From Limnanthes douglasii subsp. nivea (lineage: Eukaryota > Streptophyta > Magnoliopsida > Brassicales > Limnanthaceae), in assembly GCA_036936605.1 (NCBI GenBank), contig JAUPFV010000003.1, forward strand, positions 104,355,278 through 104,419,277: a DNA stretch of 64,000 bases. Direction: 5' to 3'. Each line of letters begins with the position of its first letter. The stretch's first letter is position 1. Positions 35,830 through 47,461 of this stretch are shown in pieces. The notes beneath the pieces are model-generated. The model searched no databases. It had not been told where the DNA came from and saw only the letters and a list, made by a program, of their open reading frames with translations. Position numbers and translations under genes: made by a program.

Positions 35830-38443
35830 CATATAATCGTTAATTAGAATGTGAGGGGTGGGGAATAAAACTACAATCAGAAGACTTTAAGCAAGTAAAA
35901 TATCATAACATGTTAATTTTTCAGCAATACAATAATCTATGTTATGTGTGGAGAATATAGTTAAAATCATTAGACAACTTGGTTTCCAAAAAAGTACAAC
36001 AAAATCTGGATATTTTGGCAAGAATACATTATAGTTGAAACTATCACAAATCAATAATAATTTATACACTTGAAAATTAGTCATTCAGCTTTTAACATGC
36101 CATTTTTAGTCATCATTGTTTATGAAAAAAAGTACTGAAAAACTAACAATGGACTTAGGGGAATTACTAAGGAATATTATATACCACTTTAAGCACTGGG
36201 CGATTATAGGTGATTTCAATGTAATCACAAGTCCCAAGAAAAAACTACCCTACTCCACTTTATGTTTGAGAAATATGGATGACTTTAATCAAACAATTCA
36301 GGATTGCTCTCTTGAATATGTCGGCTTTACAAAATCTAGATTCGCATGGTCTAATAAAAAAAATAGAAAAATTAGGCAAGGCTATATATAATTCTGCATG
36401 GCTTGACTATTTTGAAACTACTAATGCTCATCATCTAGCCATGACAGGCTCATACCATTCTCCCCTTAATATCAACATCTCAGTATAAAATAATCAAGTC
36501 AAATCGTCATTTAAGTTTGAAAATATGTAGATACATCACACGGAATTCCTAAAAGGTGTGGAAAACATTGGAAAACAATATATGTTTAGTTATTCTCTTT
36601 TATGTCTTTTGGAATAAACTCAAAAGACTAAACATAATCTTAAATCATGGAATTGAACCATTTTTAGAAAAAGAAATTATCTAATAATAAAATCAAAATG
36701 AGATGTCTAGTAGTTAAAAAAAATATTTTGAAGCAAGTCAAATAATCGAATATCATATCAAATACTCAAAAGCCATAACTATTCACCTGCAACTATTTGC
36801 TACAGAAAAACCTTATTAAGGGAAAAAACAGGGGTGGACTCGATGAAAACTGGTGATGGAAAGTCAAAATACTTCCACAATTGTGTAAAAAAAGAAAAAT
36901 AAATAAAAGTCATGAAATTTTAGAAAGTGACCAATGAATCGTTAACCAAGTTGTTATATGAAATTCTACACAAAACCATATACTCTTAAATAATATCTAT
37001 AGACATATAAATTATCCATGAATTATATACATAACATGGTGATAGATCAAGACAACATCAAGCTCTTAGTCGTACCTACTAAAGATGAAATTCACTCTTT
37101 TGTGAAAAGCTTAAACCCCAACAATATATATGTGGTGTTGATGAATTCAAGACAAAATTCTACTTAGTCTGCTGGCCTATCATTTGCAAAGATCTTTGTG
37201 TTGATCTAAGCTTATTCTTTCATGACCATGAAATCCCTCGAGGTATTTTTAATACTACTATCTGTTTAATCCTCAAGATGGCATCATCTAAAACCTTGAA
37301 TTCAATATATGTCAATAAGCTTATGTACAATATTTAACATAATTCTATCAAATATTATAAATGACAAACTATCTTCCCTACTCTCTAAACTAATATCAGC
37401 AAAGTTGAGCAAAATTTGTTAAGGGAAGAAACATACACGATAATATCTCATTAACTCCAGAACTAACCTATCACATTAACAGAATAGTCAGAGAAGATAA
37501 TATTTTCGTCTTTACTAATGATTCTTCTTAAATCTTAATAGAATCTGCAATTATCAAAAATAATATGAAGCATGCTCAAGATAATTGATCAATAATAAGA
37601 AAATGCTTTTTATTACTCATACCAAAATGACACAATAAATAGTAAACATCTTTAAAAAACTATCAGATATTTATTATAGAAAGCTACCATTTAGATTTCT
37701 TGGTATCTTTGTCCACATAAATAATACATCTATTATCTTTGACCAACTAGTAACTAAGATAAGATTAAAAATTTATAGAATAGGATGATAAACTATTATC
37801 AGTTGGTGGAAGGCTAACTTTGATAAACTGTATTAATGGTTATTATACTCTACCACATCCAAAATTATCTTCTACCTCAATCAATGATCTCTACAATTAA
37901 ACATATGTGCAATAATCTTTTGGAATTATACGAACGAAAAAGAAAGCTTGGTATTGGTATAAATGGAAATCATTGTGTAAACCTTACAATGAAAGTGGCC
38001 TGAATATTATACAACTTAAGGAGTTACAGTTTGTTTTCTCTTGTAAAATATGGTTTCAATTTAGAGAAAACTCTTTACTATGGGCTAAATCTATGCACTA
38101 TATTTACTACTCTAACATTCATCCACTTTTAGCTTAAGTTTTTAAATTATGAGGAATAATTCTAAGAACCAAAGACAAGATTGAATAATACACATATTGG
38201 AAAGTGGGAAAAGGCAACATTAACTTTTTGATAAAAATATAGTATGATAATAATACTTTCATTCAATTATCCTAATTAACATTAGACCTTATATAACCCA
38301 TAAATATTGAAAAGATGGTGATTGGGATCTTCACAAACTTAATCATAATGTTTTATCCTATGATATTGTCAAGACCGCAGAAATCAAACTACTACCACCA
38401 ATAAATAATAAAATCTAACAGACAATCTAATAATGGATGATTG
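35830..38443 (+). mobile_element. LINE ORF2 relic, copy 2 (5' part, continued after 47461)
   Basis: The endonuclease motif HWAIIGDFNVITSPKKK is near 36180-36240, then SRFAWSNKKNRK and an HLAMTGSYHSP run. Reverse transcriptase pieces follow to about 38430, as in copy 1. The LINE is cut at 38443 by the Tat element and resumes at 47462 with its 3' domains. Confidence 0.87.
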
Positions 38444-38448
38444 AATAC
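38444..38448 (+). other. target-site duplication AATAC (left)
   Basis: Matches the five bases directly after the 3' LTR (47457-47461). The LINE reads on across the pair. Confidence 0.9.
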
Positions 38449-38813
38449 TGATGAGTTCAGATTTTAGTTATTGTACCATAATTAAATCAAAAGGGAAATT
38501 TGGACTAAACCACCATACTAAATATCCGAACAGGACGAATGTACCAACTTTTGACTAAGTTAGCTGTTAATCAACTTAAAACTATATAACTAGTTGGTCT
38601 TTAAACTCGACCCGGTTTCACAACCCGGCCTAATAAGTCCATGGGTCAATAATTAAGTATAAATACCTCAACTACTTTTATTAATGAGGATGATCAGAAT
38701 TTAATACTAGTAGACAACTTACTCTATACATTAAATACAAAACGTCACAAAATTGTCAAAACACTTTTTAAACACTTTACCAGATTACCCTCAGCCAGAA
38801 ATAAACCACACCA
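38449..38813 (+). repeat. 5' LTR of the Tat element
   Basis: 365 bp from TG to CA. A TATAAATA box is present (within AAGTATAAATACC near 38660), as in the other copies. Aligns with 47081-47456 throughout. Confidence 0.92.
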
Positions 38814-38815
38814 AA

Positions 38816-38833
38816 TTGGCGACCACAGTGGGA
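38816..38833 (+). other. primer binding site of the Tat element
   Basis: TTGGCGACCACAGTGGGA two bases after the LTR. The exact tRNA was not identified. Confidence 0.7.
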
Positions 38834-38879
38834 GGCGACGGTGTCTGAATTTTACGTTTAAAACCAGCAAGTAAAGCAA

Positions 38880-40370
38880 TTTGGATGGATCCGAATGGGC
38901 AGAACAATCCACCCTTAGAGGTAGAAAGTGCAAAGGAAAATAAATAGTACATTATCGAGGAGCGAGACCAGTTGAGGGCTGAAATAGAGGCGTTAAAAGC
39001 CATAAAACAAGAAGAAAAATATATAAATGAGAAATCTGGAGCGTCAGTACTTCACCACACTGACAATCCTGGAGAAAATGAGCAGTATTTGAAGACTCAC
39101 CTCAGCTCAAAGAAGAACCACCAGTTTATGTCTGTTGAGAGTTCTGGATCTGAGTCTTCCAACAGTTCTTCAAATGAGGCAGAACTTGAAGAATCACTAT
39201 CTTCAAGCAGTGATGAAGGGGGATCTAGAAAAAATGTGAGGTTAACCAAAAAGTATTCGAGGAAGAGGGACGGACATGGTAGGCTCAAAAGGCACCATGG
39301 TAAATGATCATCTCACAAGCATGTTGACAGTTGTTGATTGATCTTTTTGCCTTTTAATCTAAACCAAGTATTTTTGTAACCCCTAATGAAGATATTGTTT
39401 TCATTCGCAGTAAAAATTGAAGACAATCTCCTTTGTCCATAAAAAATACTCTCCGGACATCTTCCTAAAAGGTTTGATAGCTCCAAGATGGAGAAATACG
39501 ATGGGAGTCGAGATCCGGACAACCATCTAAAACAATTCAAAAATTTCATGATGAACTTTGACGACGATAACAAGATTTTGTGCAGAGCTTTCCCAAAATT
39601 TCACAAAGAGTGCTCTTAAATGGTATAACCATTTACCTCAGGGGTGTATCAAAAACTTTGATACATTTTGGGTTGCCTTCCGGAGGCAATTGGTTGGGAG
39701 TAAGAAACTAAAGAGTAATGTGGACACAATTATCCACTTCGCTCAGGAACCAAGTAATTCCTTAAATATTACATAAGTCGTTTTGTGAATACAAAAAATG
39801 GTATAGGAGATTGCTTTGAGTAAGTATAAATTGATTTCTTTAGGCAAGGTTTAAATCTTGAGAATTTAGTTGATTCTGTGACTCTGAAGAAGGCTATGAC
39901 CTAGGGTGGTTTATTGAACCAGTTGGGAAAACAGATCAATGTAGAAGAAACAAATAAAACAATGGTCCACCGTTAAGTGAGGTCCACCACTACAACAACA
40001 GCTTCTCCAGCCACTAACCACTCCGGTTACAAGGCAAATGAGATCGGACAAGGGTCTAACCGGTCCAGGCAAAATCAATCCAACCAGACTTAGAGCCAAC
40101 AAACCAGAAGTAAGAGGGGTTCGTGGGTCCAGCCTAAGTGGTTCGCTGTATTAGGGGAGAATATGGCCACAATTTATAATAAAACCAAGGATGAAGTGCA
40201 CTTCCGAAAATCAGCAGCATTACAGTCCCCCATGGAGAAACAAAATACTCGTTTTTGCCAATATCACAATGGTATAGGCCATGATACTCAAGACTGCATA
40301 GCATTGAAGCAAGAGGTATAAAATCTTATTGAGAAGGGCAAACTGGGAGCCTATGTTAAAAATGAAATGG
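38880..40370 (+). pseudogene. Tat gag relic
   Basis: Begins near 38883 (DPNGQNNPPLEVE...), then an acidic-serine run (SSGSESSNSSSNEAELEES) and a basic run (KKYSRKRDGHGRLKRHHGK). The capsid part is at about 39480-39780 (ALKWYNHLPQGCI, FRRQLVGSKKLKSN). A knuckle-like CxYH..GH..C lies near 40255-40300. Frameshifts and stops split the protein. Confidence 0.82.
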
Positions 40371-40683
40371 AAGCAAACCAGATAATGCACAAAGTAATGC
40401 TCCCCGGACGAATCCTTCAAACAATCTTGAGACATCTGCACAAGAGGGTGCCATGGTGATTCTTGAAAGATTCGATGTAGACTATGAGTATCCGGATCCA
40501 GATCTAGATCAAAACAAGGTGGGTGATAATATAGAAAAGTAGGACAGTTTCTTGACTGATCAGCTTCTTCGAATCATTAACCATTATTGGAGGAGATATT
40601 GTGAATGCACATACCACTACATCAAGAAAGAAGCATGTCCACAATTTAGCCACTCAGTTAAAAGTTAGAATATTTTCGTATCA

Positions 40684-41109
40684 GTGCCAATTCTCATCTC
40701 ATTTATAGTCTTTGATGAAGACGAATTGAGGGACATTGCAGGATCTCATAAGGATGCGGTGGTCATATGGGCTTCTATAGAGGGAAATGATATACGCCGA
40801 ATTCTAATTGATACGGGCAGTTCAACAAACATCCTATTTTTAAGCTCATACAAGAAAATGAGGAATCCGACATTTATTCAACGTTCAAACAAAACCATTG
40901 TAGGCTTTACGAGGAGCTATGCATATGTAATTATAGAGTTCGTAGAAGAAGTGTTGTTGGGCAATGGGCCCTTTAAAAAGATGGTAAGAGTGTTATTTGT
41001 TGTGGTGGATTGCCCCACATCGTACAATGCAATTTTTGGGAGGTCTTGGCTTTCCAGAATACATGTTGTGGCCTCTACAACCCATCAGTGTTTGAAGTAT
41101 GCGGTTTAG
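40684..41109 (+). pseudogene. Tat aspartic protease relic
   Basis: Open for 141 residues. The active site LIDTGSSTNILF is intact, followed by FVVVDCPTSYNAIFGRSWL, typical of Tat and other gypsy proteases. Cut off from gag and RT by stops. Confidence 0.87.
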
Positions 41110-41399
41110 GGACAAGTAGGCGTTGTCCAAAGTAGTCAAAATATAGCCAGGGAATGTTATGCAACAGCTCTTGCTCCTAAGACATTAGGAGTAGTCAGGA
41201 TTAACAAAGATTAACAGTTACTGAAGCTTTCGACTGAGGAGAGTGAGATTGATGATCCATAGAGGCTCCTAGTGTTATAATGCCTATTGAAGAGGTTGAA
41301 ACTCATTCCCTCGTAGAAGGCAAGAATGTTAAAATTGGTTCCAAGTTGGCGCCAGAATTGAAGTATGAATTGTTGTCTTTTTTGATGAAAAATTGACAT

Positions 41400-42775
41400 G
41401 TGTTTGGATGGTGCAACAGTGATGTAACTGGAGTACCAGCAAATGTTATTTCGCACAAGTTGTCTATCGAGAGTGATGTTGCACTCGTTGTACAAAAGAG
41501 GAGAGCTTTTTCCAAGGAAAAAACAGATGTGATTGTTCAAGAAGCTGATCGATTGACCAATATGGGCCATATTAAAGAATCTCAATACCCTTTGTGGACT
41601 GCCAACCCTGTGTTAGTCAAGAAAAAGAATGACAAATGACGTATGTGTATTGTTTCACTGACCTTAATAGGGCATGCCCTTAGGATCTTTATTCGGTTAC
41701 TTGGATATATCAGTTGGTGGATTCTACATCTGGAAACAAACTGTTCTCCTTCATGGATACCTTCTCATGATATAACTGGATATAAGTAGATCTGAAGGAT
41801 CAGGATCACACTACTTTCATCACAAATAAAGGTCTTCATTGTTACAAGGTGATACCCTTCGGTTTGAAAAATGTTGGGGACACTTATCAAAGGTTGGTGA
41901 ATAAATTTTTTGCTAATCAGATTGGCAGGAACATGGAAGTATACATAAACGATATGATGGTTAAAATCTTGGAGGAAGAATTATACATATCTGACCTTCA
42001 AGAGACATTTTCCAATTTAGAAACTGTTAATTTGAAGTTAAACTCTGAGAAATGTGTGTTTGGGGTCCGATTTGGGAAGTTCTTAGGCTACATAATAAGT
42101 GAGAAGGGAATCCAGCCTAATCCGGATCAGCTCAATGCCTTACTAGCAATGGACCCTCATTGGAATGTCAAAGAAGTTCAAAGACTCACAGGAAGGTTGG
42201 CTGCATTAAATAGATTTATTTCAAGGTCATCAGACAAGTGTGTTTCATTCTTCCAAGTATTGAGAAATGTTAAACACTTCAATTGGTCCCCATAGTGCGA
42301 CTATGCTTTTATTGAAATAAATAAACATTTATCCTCACCTAAAAATCCTTTCAAACCTGTTCGAGGAGAAAAGATTTTTATAAATCTAGTTGTGTCAGAA
42401 TGTGCTATAAGTGTTGTGCTAGTAAGGGAAGTGGACAATTATCCTCACCTGGTGTACTACATCAGTAAGAGTTTACTGGATGCTGAAAGAAGATACTTGA
42501 GGTTGGAGAAATTGTCATTGGCTTTGGTAATTGCAGCAAGAAAAATGAGACCCTAATTCCAAGCTCATTATATTGTTGTCCGAACGTCTTTCCATTTGAA
42601 AAATGTTCTTAAAAAAGCTGGCATATCAAGAAGAATGACTAAGTGGTCAGTAGAATTGGGTGAGTACGATATTGACTTTGCTCCTTGAACAACAATTAAA
42701 GCCCAATCAGTGCATGACTTCTTGGTAGAGTTTCATGCTGAAAAAGCTTCCGAACAGGAGTCGAGAAATATATTT
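41400..42775 (+). pseudogene. Tat reverse transcriptase and first RNase H relic
   Basis: RT starts with KTDVIVQEADRLTNMGHIKE. The palm box reads VYINDMMVK where YxDD is expected, so the catalytic pair is damaged. LGYIISEKGIQPNPDQLNAL and VQRLTGRLAALNRFI follow. RNase H is at about 42300-42775 (VSECAISVVLVREVDNYPHL, SKSLLDAERRYLRLEKLSLA). The part before 41987 belongs to duplication copy 2; the rest is unique. Stops occur near 41640, 42295, 42555 and 42688. Confidence 0.87.
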
Positions 42776-42787
42776 AAAAAATAATGG

Positions 42788-43066
42788 GTGGTTCGAACTG
42801 ATGCTGGAACAAGCACTATGGGTCGTGGAGCTGGAATTTGCTTAACCTCCCCACATGGTGATAAAATGTATCAAGTTATATGTTTTGGATTAAGGGCCTC
42901 CAACAATGAATCTGAGTATGAAACATACATAGTCGGTCTCAAGTTAGCTCTTTTATGTGGGGCTAAGAGAGTTTGGTTAATGAGTGACTCTCAATTACTT
43001 ATCCATTATGCTCAAGGGAAATCTGAAGCTAAAAAGAACAACTTATCAAGTATTTGCTCATGTTAA
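42788..43066 (+). pseudogene. Tat second (archaeal-type) RNase H relic
   Basis: 92-residue open frame, RTDAGTSTMGRGAGICLTSP, then ASNNESEYETYIVGLKLA and LMSDSQLLIHYAQG. These match the D...E...D arrangement of archaeal-type RNase H, a domain carried in addition to the normal RNase H by Tat-lineage elements. The initial aspartate, the glutamate of SEYE and the aspartate of SDSQL are present. Confidence 0.88.
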
Positions 43067-43399
43067 AAAAAGTGGCAGCCAACTTTAACAATATTTGTTA
43101 TAAGCATATTCTTAGGTCGGAAAACACCTTTGTAAACTCCTTGCAACTATAGCCTATTCTGAATTTTACCCCTGGATTCTTGTGCAAGAGTTTCCACCTA
43201 TACAAATAGATAAAAAGAAAGAGGATGAAGAAAACATGAACATACTGGTTATTCAACCTAAAGATTAGAGATACGTTATTCTCCAATACATTTCCGATGG
43301 GATATTTCCTTCAGATAAAATTATTACAAAAATGATTAAGTACAAGGCTCGTAGTTTCTTGATAATAAGAGACGTTTTTTACAAAAAAATCTTTCTACA

Positions 43400-44500
43400 T
43401 GCCTCTTCTGCGTTGTTTAGGGTTTGAAGAATCTCAGGTTGTATTATCCGAATTACATGATGGGGAAGGCTCAGCACACCGTTCCTATAGGGCACTGTCC
43501 CGAAGAGTTTTGTTAGCCTAATACTACTGATCAACCATAATGGTAGATGCTAAAAATGGTGAAGAAATGTGATCCATGTAAAAAATATGGGAATGAAATT
43601 CATGTGCCAACATAACCTATGAAGTTTATTTCTGAACCAGTACCCTTTGCCAGGTGGGGGATGGATTTAGTTGAGCCTCTTCCTATGGCATTCGGTGGGT
43701 GTAGAACTATTATAGTCACCATTGACTATTTCTCGAAATGGATAGAGGCAACTCATTTAGCTGGAACCACCTCGAAAGCCGTTATTAAATTTATCATATT
43801 CAACATATTCTCTAGGTTTGGGGTTCCTCAAAAGATTACCACACACAATGTGCCGCGGTTTTATAACAAAGACATGGAAACCTTATGTACTTCTAGAGGG
43901 ATTCAACATTGTTTTTCTTCTCCTTTCTACCCTCAAGCAAATGGTCAAGTTGAGGTTGCAAACAGAACCATATTTTCCGGATTAAAGAAGAATTTGAAAG
44001 GAGCTGCAGGAAAATGGCCAAGTTATTTACAATAAGTATTATGGGCCTACCGAACTACTCATCGTGCTGCCACACAAGAATCTCATTTTTATTTGGTATA
44101 TGGGATGGATGCAAATACTCTCATAGAGGCTACTTTACCATTACACAAGGTCCAAAACTATTCCAAACATGTTAATGATGTAACAGTCAGGAACCAGTTG
44201 GACTTAGTAGAAGAAAAAATGGTTACAGTGCATTTAAGAACAACACATTACCAAAGCTTGATGATGAGCAGATTTTCTTCTAAAGTCAAAAGAAGAGATT
44301 TTCAAATAGGGGATGAAGTTTTAATAAAAGTCATCTTACATACCAAGGAGAAGCAGTTTGGTAAGTTGGCTCCAAACTGGGAAGGCCCTTATGTGGTCTG
44401 TGAAAATGTCAAACCGGGGACGTACAAGCTCGAAGACAAAGAAAATAGAGCTCTAAAACATCCATGAAATGTTGAGCATCTCATGTCGTATTTAGAACAA
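43400..44500 (+). pseudogene. Tat integrase relic
   Basis: The core domain at 43619-44035 has WGMDLVEPLP (first catalytic Asp kept), VPQKITTHNVPRFYN where the second catalytic Asp is replaced by His (SDNG has become THNV), and NGQVEVANRTI with the Glu kept. The C-terminal part at 44093-44467 carries FQIGDEVLIKVI and PNWEGPYVV. A stop at 44033 separates the two. It cannot be active. Confidence 0.87.
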
Positions 44501-44855
44501 AGTTCTTTTGTAAATATTTATTTGTTAAATACCAATATAAATATTAGGGGACATACTCAAATCGATCAACAGTATAGAAAATACCTTGGTCATCCAAAGA
44601 CTTTAGTGTTTCAGAAAACAGAAATTACACAATAAAACCTCAGGGATTGTTCCCTTTAGATTTTTCTTCACCACTATATTTTTTGGTACTTTTGAGTTCA
44701 GCACTTGAACTCTCACCCGTTCATTCACCATCATCAGTTGTGGAGTCTATTCCACTAGAATAGTTGCACTTGTCACCATCTGCTAGAGTGTGAAATGGGA
44801 TGTCCTCATAATCTATGTATTTTCATAAGGGAACAAGGGTCCTTTTATGAATAGT

Positions 44856-46628
44856 TTAATGAAACAACAGGACCATGTCGGATTTGATCTCATCATCCCT
44901 CATTTTTAGGGAATCCACTACTTCGTTGGCATACTTCTCTATACCTGCAGCAATAGCTTGTTTTTGTTGATGTTCCAGGGCTTCAGTCTCTTTGATATTC
45001 TCTTCAACAATGCTCTCCAACTTGTTCTTCTCGTCGGATAAAGTTTGGATAACATCATCCTTAGTTATCACCTTCAAGGCTGTGAGGTCTTGTGAAGAAG
45101 AAGTCTCCAGGTTGGAGTATTTGGTTTGAAGCTCACTATTGGCCGCCTCTGATGCGATCAGCTTAGTCGTTAACTCTTTGTTTTTCTTCTTCAACACCTT
45201 TATGCTTTGTTGAGCACTAAAAAGACTATCTGACAAGTTTTGTTTGTAAGTGGTTAGAGAATTAATGATACTTGCTTGAGTTCTTACCTGCCTCTCAAGA
45301 TCAAGTACTAGTCGGATGTAGCCTAGGAGGACATGGCTCAAGGTGTCTTGCTCCCCGGATATAGAGTAGGATTTCCCATTATGAGTCACCATATTGGAAG
45401 AACTTGAAGGGCGGTAAGGACCAACAAAATCGTCTTTCTCTAGATCATTAAAATAAATACTAATATCTTGAAAGGCTTCAAGGTCCACCTTGCATACGCT
45501 TGCCACAACAACAAACTGTTCCATTAGTAATGGAATCTTAGACAGCTTGAACGCCATGATGCAGGCTGGGAGGGTGTACCAAGCATTGGAGCTCAGTTGG
45601 TTGGGACACAACTTGATCAGATGAAAATATCTGACAATCTCCGGGACCAAGGGGAACTGAAGTCCCCAGTTCAATACTTCGGTGTAGACAATCACCTCAT
45701 TTAGCTTGCAGTCCATTGGGGTCTCCGGAGTAATAGGGATCCTCACTTTTACTGACTCCAGGATCCCCTATTTAGTACAGCTCTGACCTAACTGAATTGT
45801 GTGGGTATACACGTAGTTGATGTTCTAAAGGGCCACCATGTACTTGACACTTACCTTCTTAAAACAGGTACCCACTTTAGCCTCCAAACTTTCCGGAAGA
45901 GCATTCGGATGAGTCATTCCAACCTTAGTTTTGCCTTTCTAGTTTGAATTTGTATCTCTTGTTTGACCGGATGCCTCATCCTTGAAAGGGGCTTCATTTA
46001 TGCTATCTTCCATATTTTCTTTCATCACTATGGAAGCCTGCTCATATGGTTTTAAATGAGGCGGTTATGATGCCTTTGAGGGTGGCTATTCGGTTGGTTT
46101 CATAAACAGTTGTTCAAAAGGCTGTGCAGATGAATCTTCTGATATTCTTGTATCTGGTGGAGGCTGTTGCGCATATGTTTTAGCTTGTGGTACAGCCTTT
46201 GCTACCTCCGAACTGGAGGGTTTGGAAGATGTGGGTGTGGATTTGGTTTTGGTTTAACGTGTAACCCTGCGAGGAGTTAACTTGTCTAGTGATTTTTTTT
46301 CCGTGTTCGATCCCATTGCTATAAAAGGAGAAGGTTTCCTAACACTGAAAATGGATTTCTCATTGGGTAAAGGGTTTTGGGATTCTTTAACTGAGGAACC
46401 AGATGGGAGAGGGGAAAGATTTGTTATAAATGAAAGTTTCTTGACTCTATGGTTTTTTGAAGAAGACGGCCCTTGATCAGTATTCTGGTTTAGCTGATTA
46501 CCTTTCTCATTTGGAGAAGCAAGAAGACCAGCAACAATGCGCTTATCCCTCGCAACTTTTTGTGCTCTCTCTAATTCAGATAAGTTTAACCAACCTTCTT
46601 TAACTAAAGTGTTTTTGGCTGTGAACAT
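44856..46628 (-). pseudogene. long antisense frame of the Tat element (aORF), six in-frame stops
   Basis: One frame of 591 codons runs from an ATG at 46628 to the stop at 44856. It is broken only by six internal stops, all between 46256 and about 45765. There is no frameshift. The open ends give 124 residues (46628-46254, MFTAKNTLVKEGWLNLSELE) and 296 residues (45746-44856). The second piece has a conserved-looking part (VIVYTEVLNWGLQFPLVPEI, CPNQLSSNAWYTL). Roughly its last 110 residues are coiled-coil-like (LSDSLFSAQQSIKVLKKKNK, DEKNKLESIVEENIKETEAL). No enzyme or transposon domain is recognised. Extra antisense frames between integrase and the 3' LTR are known in Tat elements. Function is unknown. 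Confidence 0.8.
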
Positions 46629-46717
46629 ATATGTCTGAAGAACAAAGTTTGAAGGTAAACTGAGTTCTCTCTCTAAGAATATTTATGATTATAGAAGACA
46701 ATGAAACAGTAGAAAAG

Positions 46718-46725
46718 TTTATATA
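46718..46725 (-). promoter_or_regulatory. TATA box for the antisense frame (candidate)
   Basis: TATATAAA on the minus strand lies 90 bases before the ATG at 46628, in a suitable place to start an antisense transcript from inside the element. An ATG at 46777 followed by AKNRSISSWA could be an upstream exon instead. Inference only. Confidence 0.35.
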
Positions 46726-47068
46726 TAACAGTAAAAGGAGCACTTGCCCAAGAGGAGATGGATCGATTTTTTGCCATGATTAAATGCTGCAAAAGTGTGA
46801 AAATTAAAACTTAAGTAACTTTCTAAGCGTAATGGGTGTGACAATCTAAGAGAAAAAACGTGTGAGAGATCGAACTAGATCTTGACACGTGTCCCACGAT
46901 TCAAGAAAAACTCTTGGGATTCTGATATGAAAAGTCAGTTCTGACGAAATTCGAACAAGATTACTCTTGAAGGAAAACTTTTATAGTTCGAACGACACAA
47001 CCAAATTGGGATAAGCCGATATTGTTTTCTTTGAGTTTTAGCTCTTCCAAATATATTTTTCAAGACCT

Positions 47069-47076
47069 AAAAAGGG
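47069..47076 (+). other. polypurine tract of the Tat element
   Basis: AAAAAGGG lies just before the 3' LTR start (after CTAC), the normal site of plus-strand DNA priming. Confidence 0.6.
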
Positions 47077-47080
47077 CTAC

Positions 47081-47456
47081 TGATGAGTTTGGAGTTTTTA
47101 GTCATTGTACCATAATTAAATATGAAGGGCAATTCAGACTAAACCGCCACACTAAATATCAGAACATGACAAATGTACCAACTTTTGACTAAGCTAGCTG
47201 TTAAATAACTTAGAATTATATGACTAGGTCTTTAAACTCAACTCGATTTCAAAACTCAACCCAATAAGCTCATGGGTCAATAATTAAGTATAAATACCCC
47301 AACTACTTTCATTAATGAGAATGATAAGAATTTAATACTAGTAGACGGCTTAATTATCTCTCTACTCTACATACTAATCACAAAACACCACAAAATTGTC
47401 AAAACACTTTTTAAACACTTTACCAAATTACCCTCGGCCAGAAATAGACCACACCA
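47081..47456 (+). repeat. 3' LTR of the Tat element
   Basis: 376 bp, TG...CA, aligning with 38449-38813. Confidence 0.92.
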
Positions 47457-47461
47457 AATAC
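47457..47461 (+). other. target-site duplication AATAC (right)
   Basis: Right partner of 38444-38448. Confidence 0.9.

Larger units (their letters stand above)
35498..41986 (+). repeat. tandem segmental duplication, copy 2
   Basis: Second copy of the block at 28681-35497. It is shorter mainly because it lacks the solo LTR of copy 1. It keeps the intact LINE/LTR junction with its target duplication at 38444-38448. Confidence 0.9.
38449..47456 (+). mobile_element. Ty3/gypsy element of the Tat lineage, full-length structure, nested in a LINE
   Basis: 9008-bp element bounded by LTRs (TGATGAG...CACACCA), with the 5-bp target duplication AATAC at 38444-38448 and 47457-47461. A primer binding site follows the 5' LTR and AAAAAGGG precedes the 3' LTR. 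Domain order is gag, protease, RT, RNase H, a second archaeal-type RNase H, integrase, then a long antisense frame. The two RNase H domains and the extra antisense frame are marks of the Tat lineage (Ogre, Retand and relatives). Sense frames carry many stops, so it is not autonomous. The two LTRs have clearly diverged, which points to an old insertion. Confidence 0.93.

Noticed and set aside
28681..41986. Two independent gypsy insertions side by side
   Set aside because: Both copies share the same LINE upstream and the same LTR junction region, so one insertion followed by duplication explains the data better.
46282..46476. Plus-strand open frame of 64 codons
   Set aside because: Mirror of the antisense frame, not in phase with any sense domain.
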